Source: Rikenellaceae bacterium
Lineage (GTDB): Bacteria > Bacteroidota > Bacteroidia > Bacteroidales > Rikenellaceae
Direction: 5' to 3'
NCBI GenBank assembly: GCA_031286025.1
Contig: JAITVB010000141.1
Coordinates: 1 to 6,632, forward strand
Length of the DNA: 6,632 bases
Shown here: piece after piece, positions 6,628-6,632 of the stretch
How positions within the stretch are numbered: the stretch's first letter is position 1
How the letters are laid out: each line of letters starts with the position of its first letter
Program-made: the position numbers and the translations under genes
Notes under the pieces: model-generated
Seen by the model: only the letters and a program-made list of their open reading frames with translations
Told to the model about the DNA's origin: nothing
The model's database searches: none

Positions 6628-6632
6628 TGGGG

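Overview
The window is a stretch of ordinary chromosomal housekeeping DNA from a member of the Bacteroidetes (Bacteroidota). It is most likely from the order Bacteroidales, and the GC-rich coding style would suit a Rikenellaceae/Alistipes-like organism, although that family-level guess is inference. The phylum call rests on three things: the DnaA and RecA protein sequences, the absence of Shine-Dalgarno sequences before the starts, and exact TAnnTTTG motifs (the Bacteroidetes sigma -7 element) just upstream of each of the three plus-strand genes.

Layout. Positions 1-147 hold no gene but contain a strong hairpin terminator at about 83-134. On the minus strand, dnaA (replication initiator, 2631 to 1222) is followed after only 30 bases by recA (recombinase, 1191 to 148). 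The two probably form one transcript ending at that hairpin. A 321-base AT-rich intergenic region (2632-2952) separates dnaA from the divergent plus-strand genes. It carries a clear promoter motif and a near-perfect palindrome on the plus-strand side, and only weak promoter candidates for dnaA. On the plus strand come an alpha-D-phosphohexomutase of the PGM2-like class (2953-4692), a long hairpin just after its stop, a secreted glucosaminidase with two LysM domains (about 4872-5840), and a conserved-looking cytoplasmic protein of unknown function (5891-6577).

The plus-strand genes look like three separately promoted units rather than one operon, because each has its own TAnnTTTG motif. The functional themes are replication and repair (dnaA, recA), sugar-phosphate supply (mutase) and peptidoglycan remodelling (glucosaminidase). 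These are compatible with growth and division, but nothing in the sequence ties them into a single pathway. I see no mobile element, CRISPR array, RNA gene, phage gene or evident new system. The points worth a second look are the dnaA-recA linkage, the palindrome in the mutase leader, the start of the glucosaminidase gene (its TTG start lies inside the promoter motif), and the unassigned last gene.
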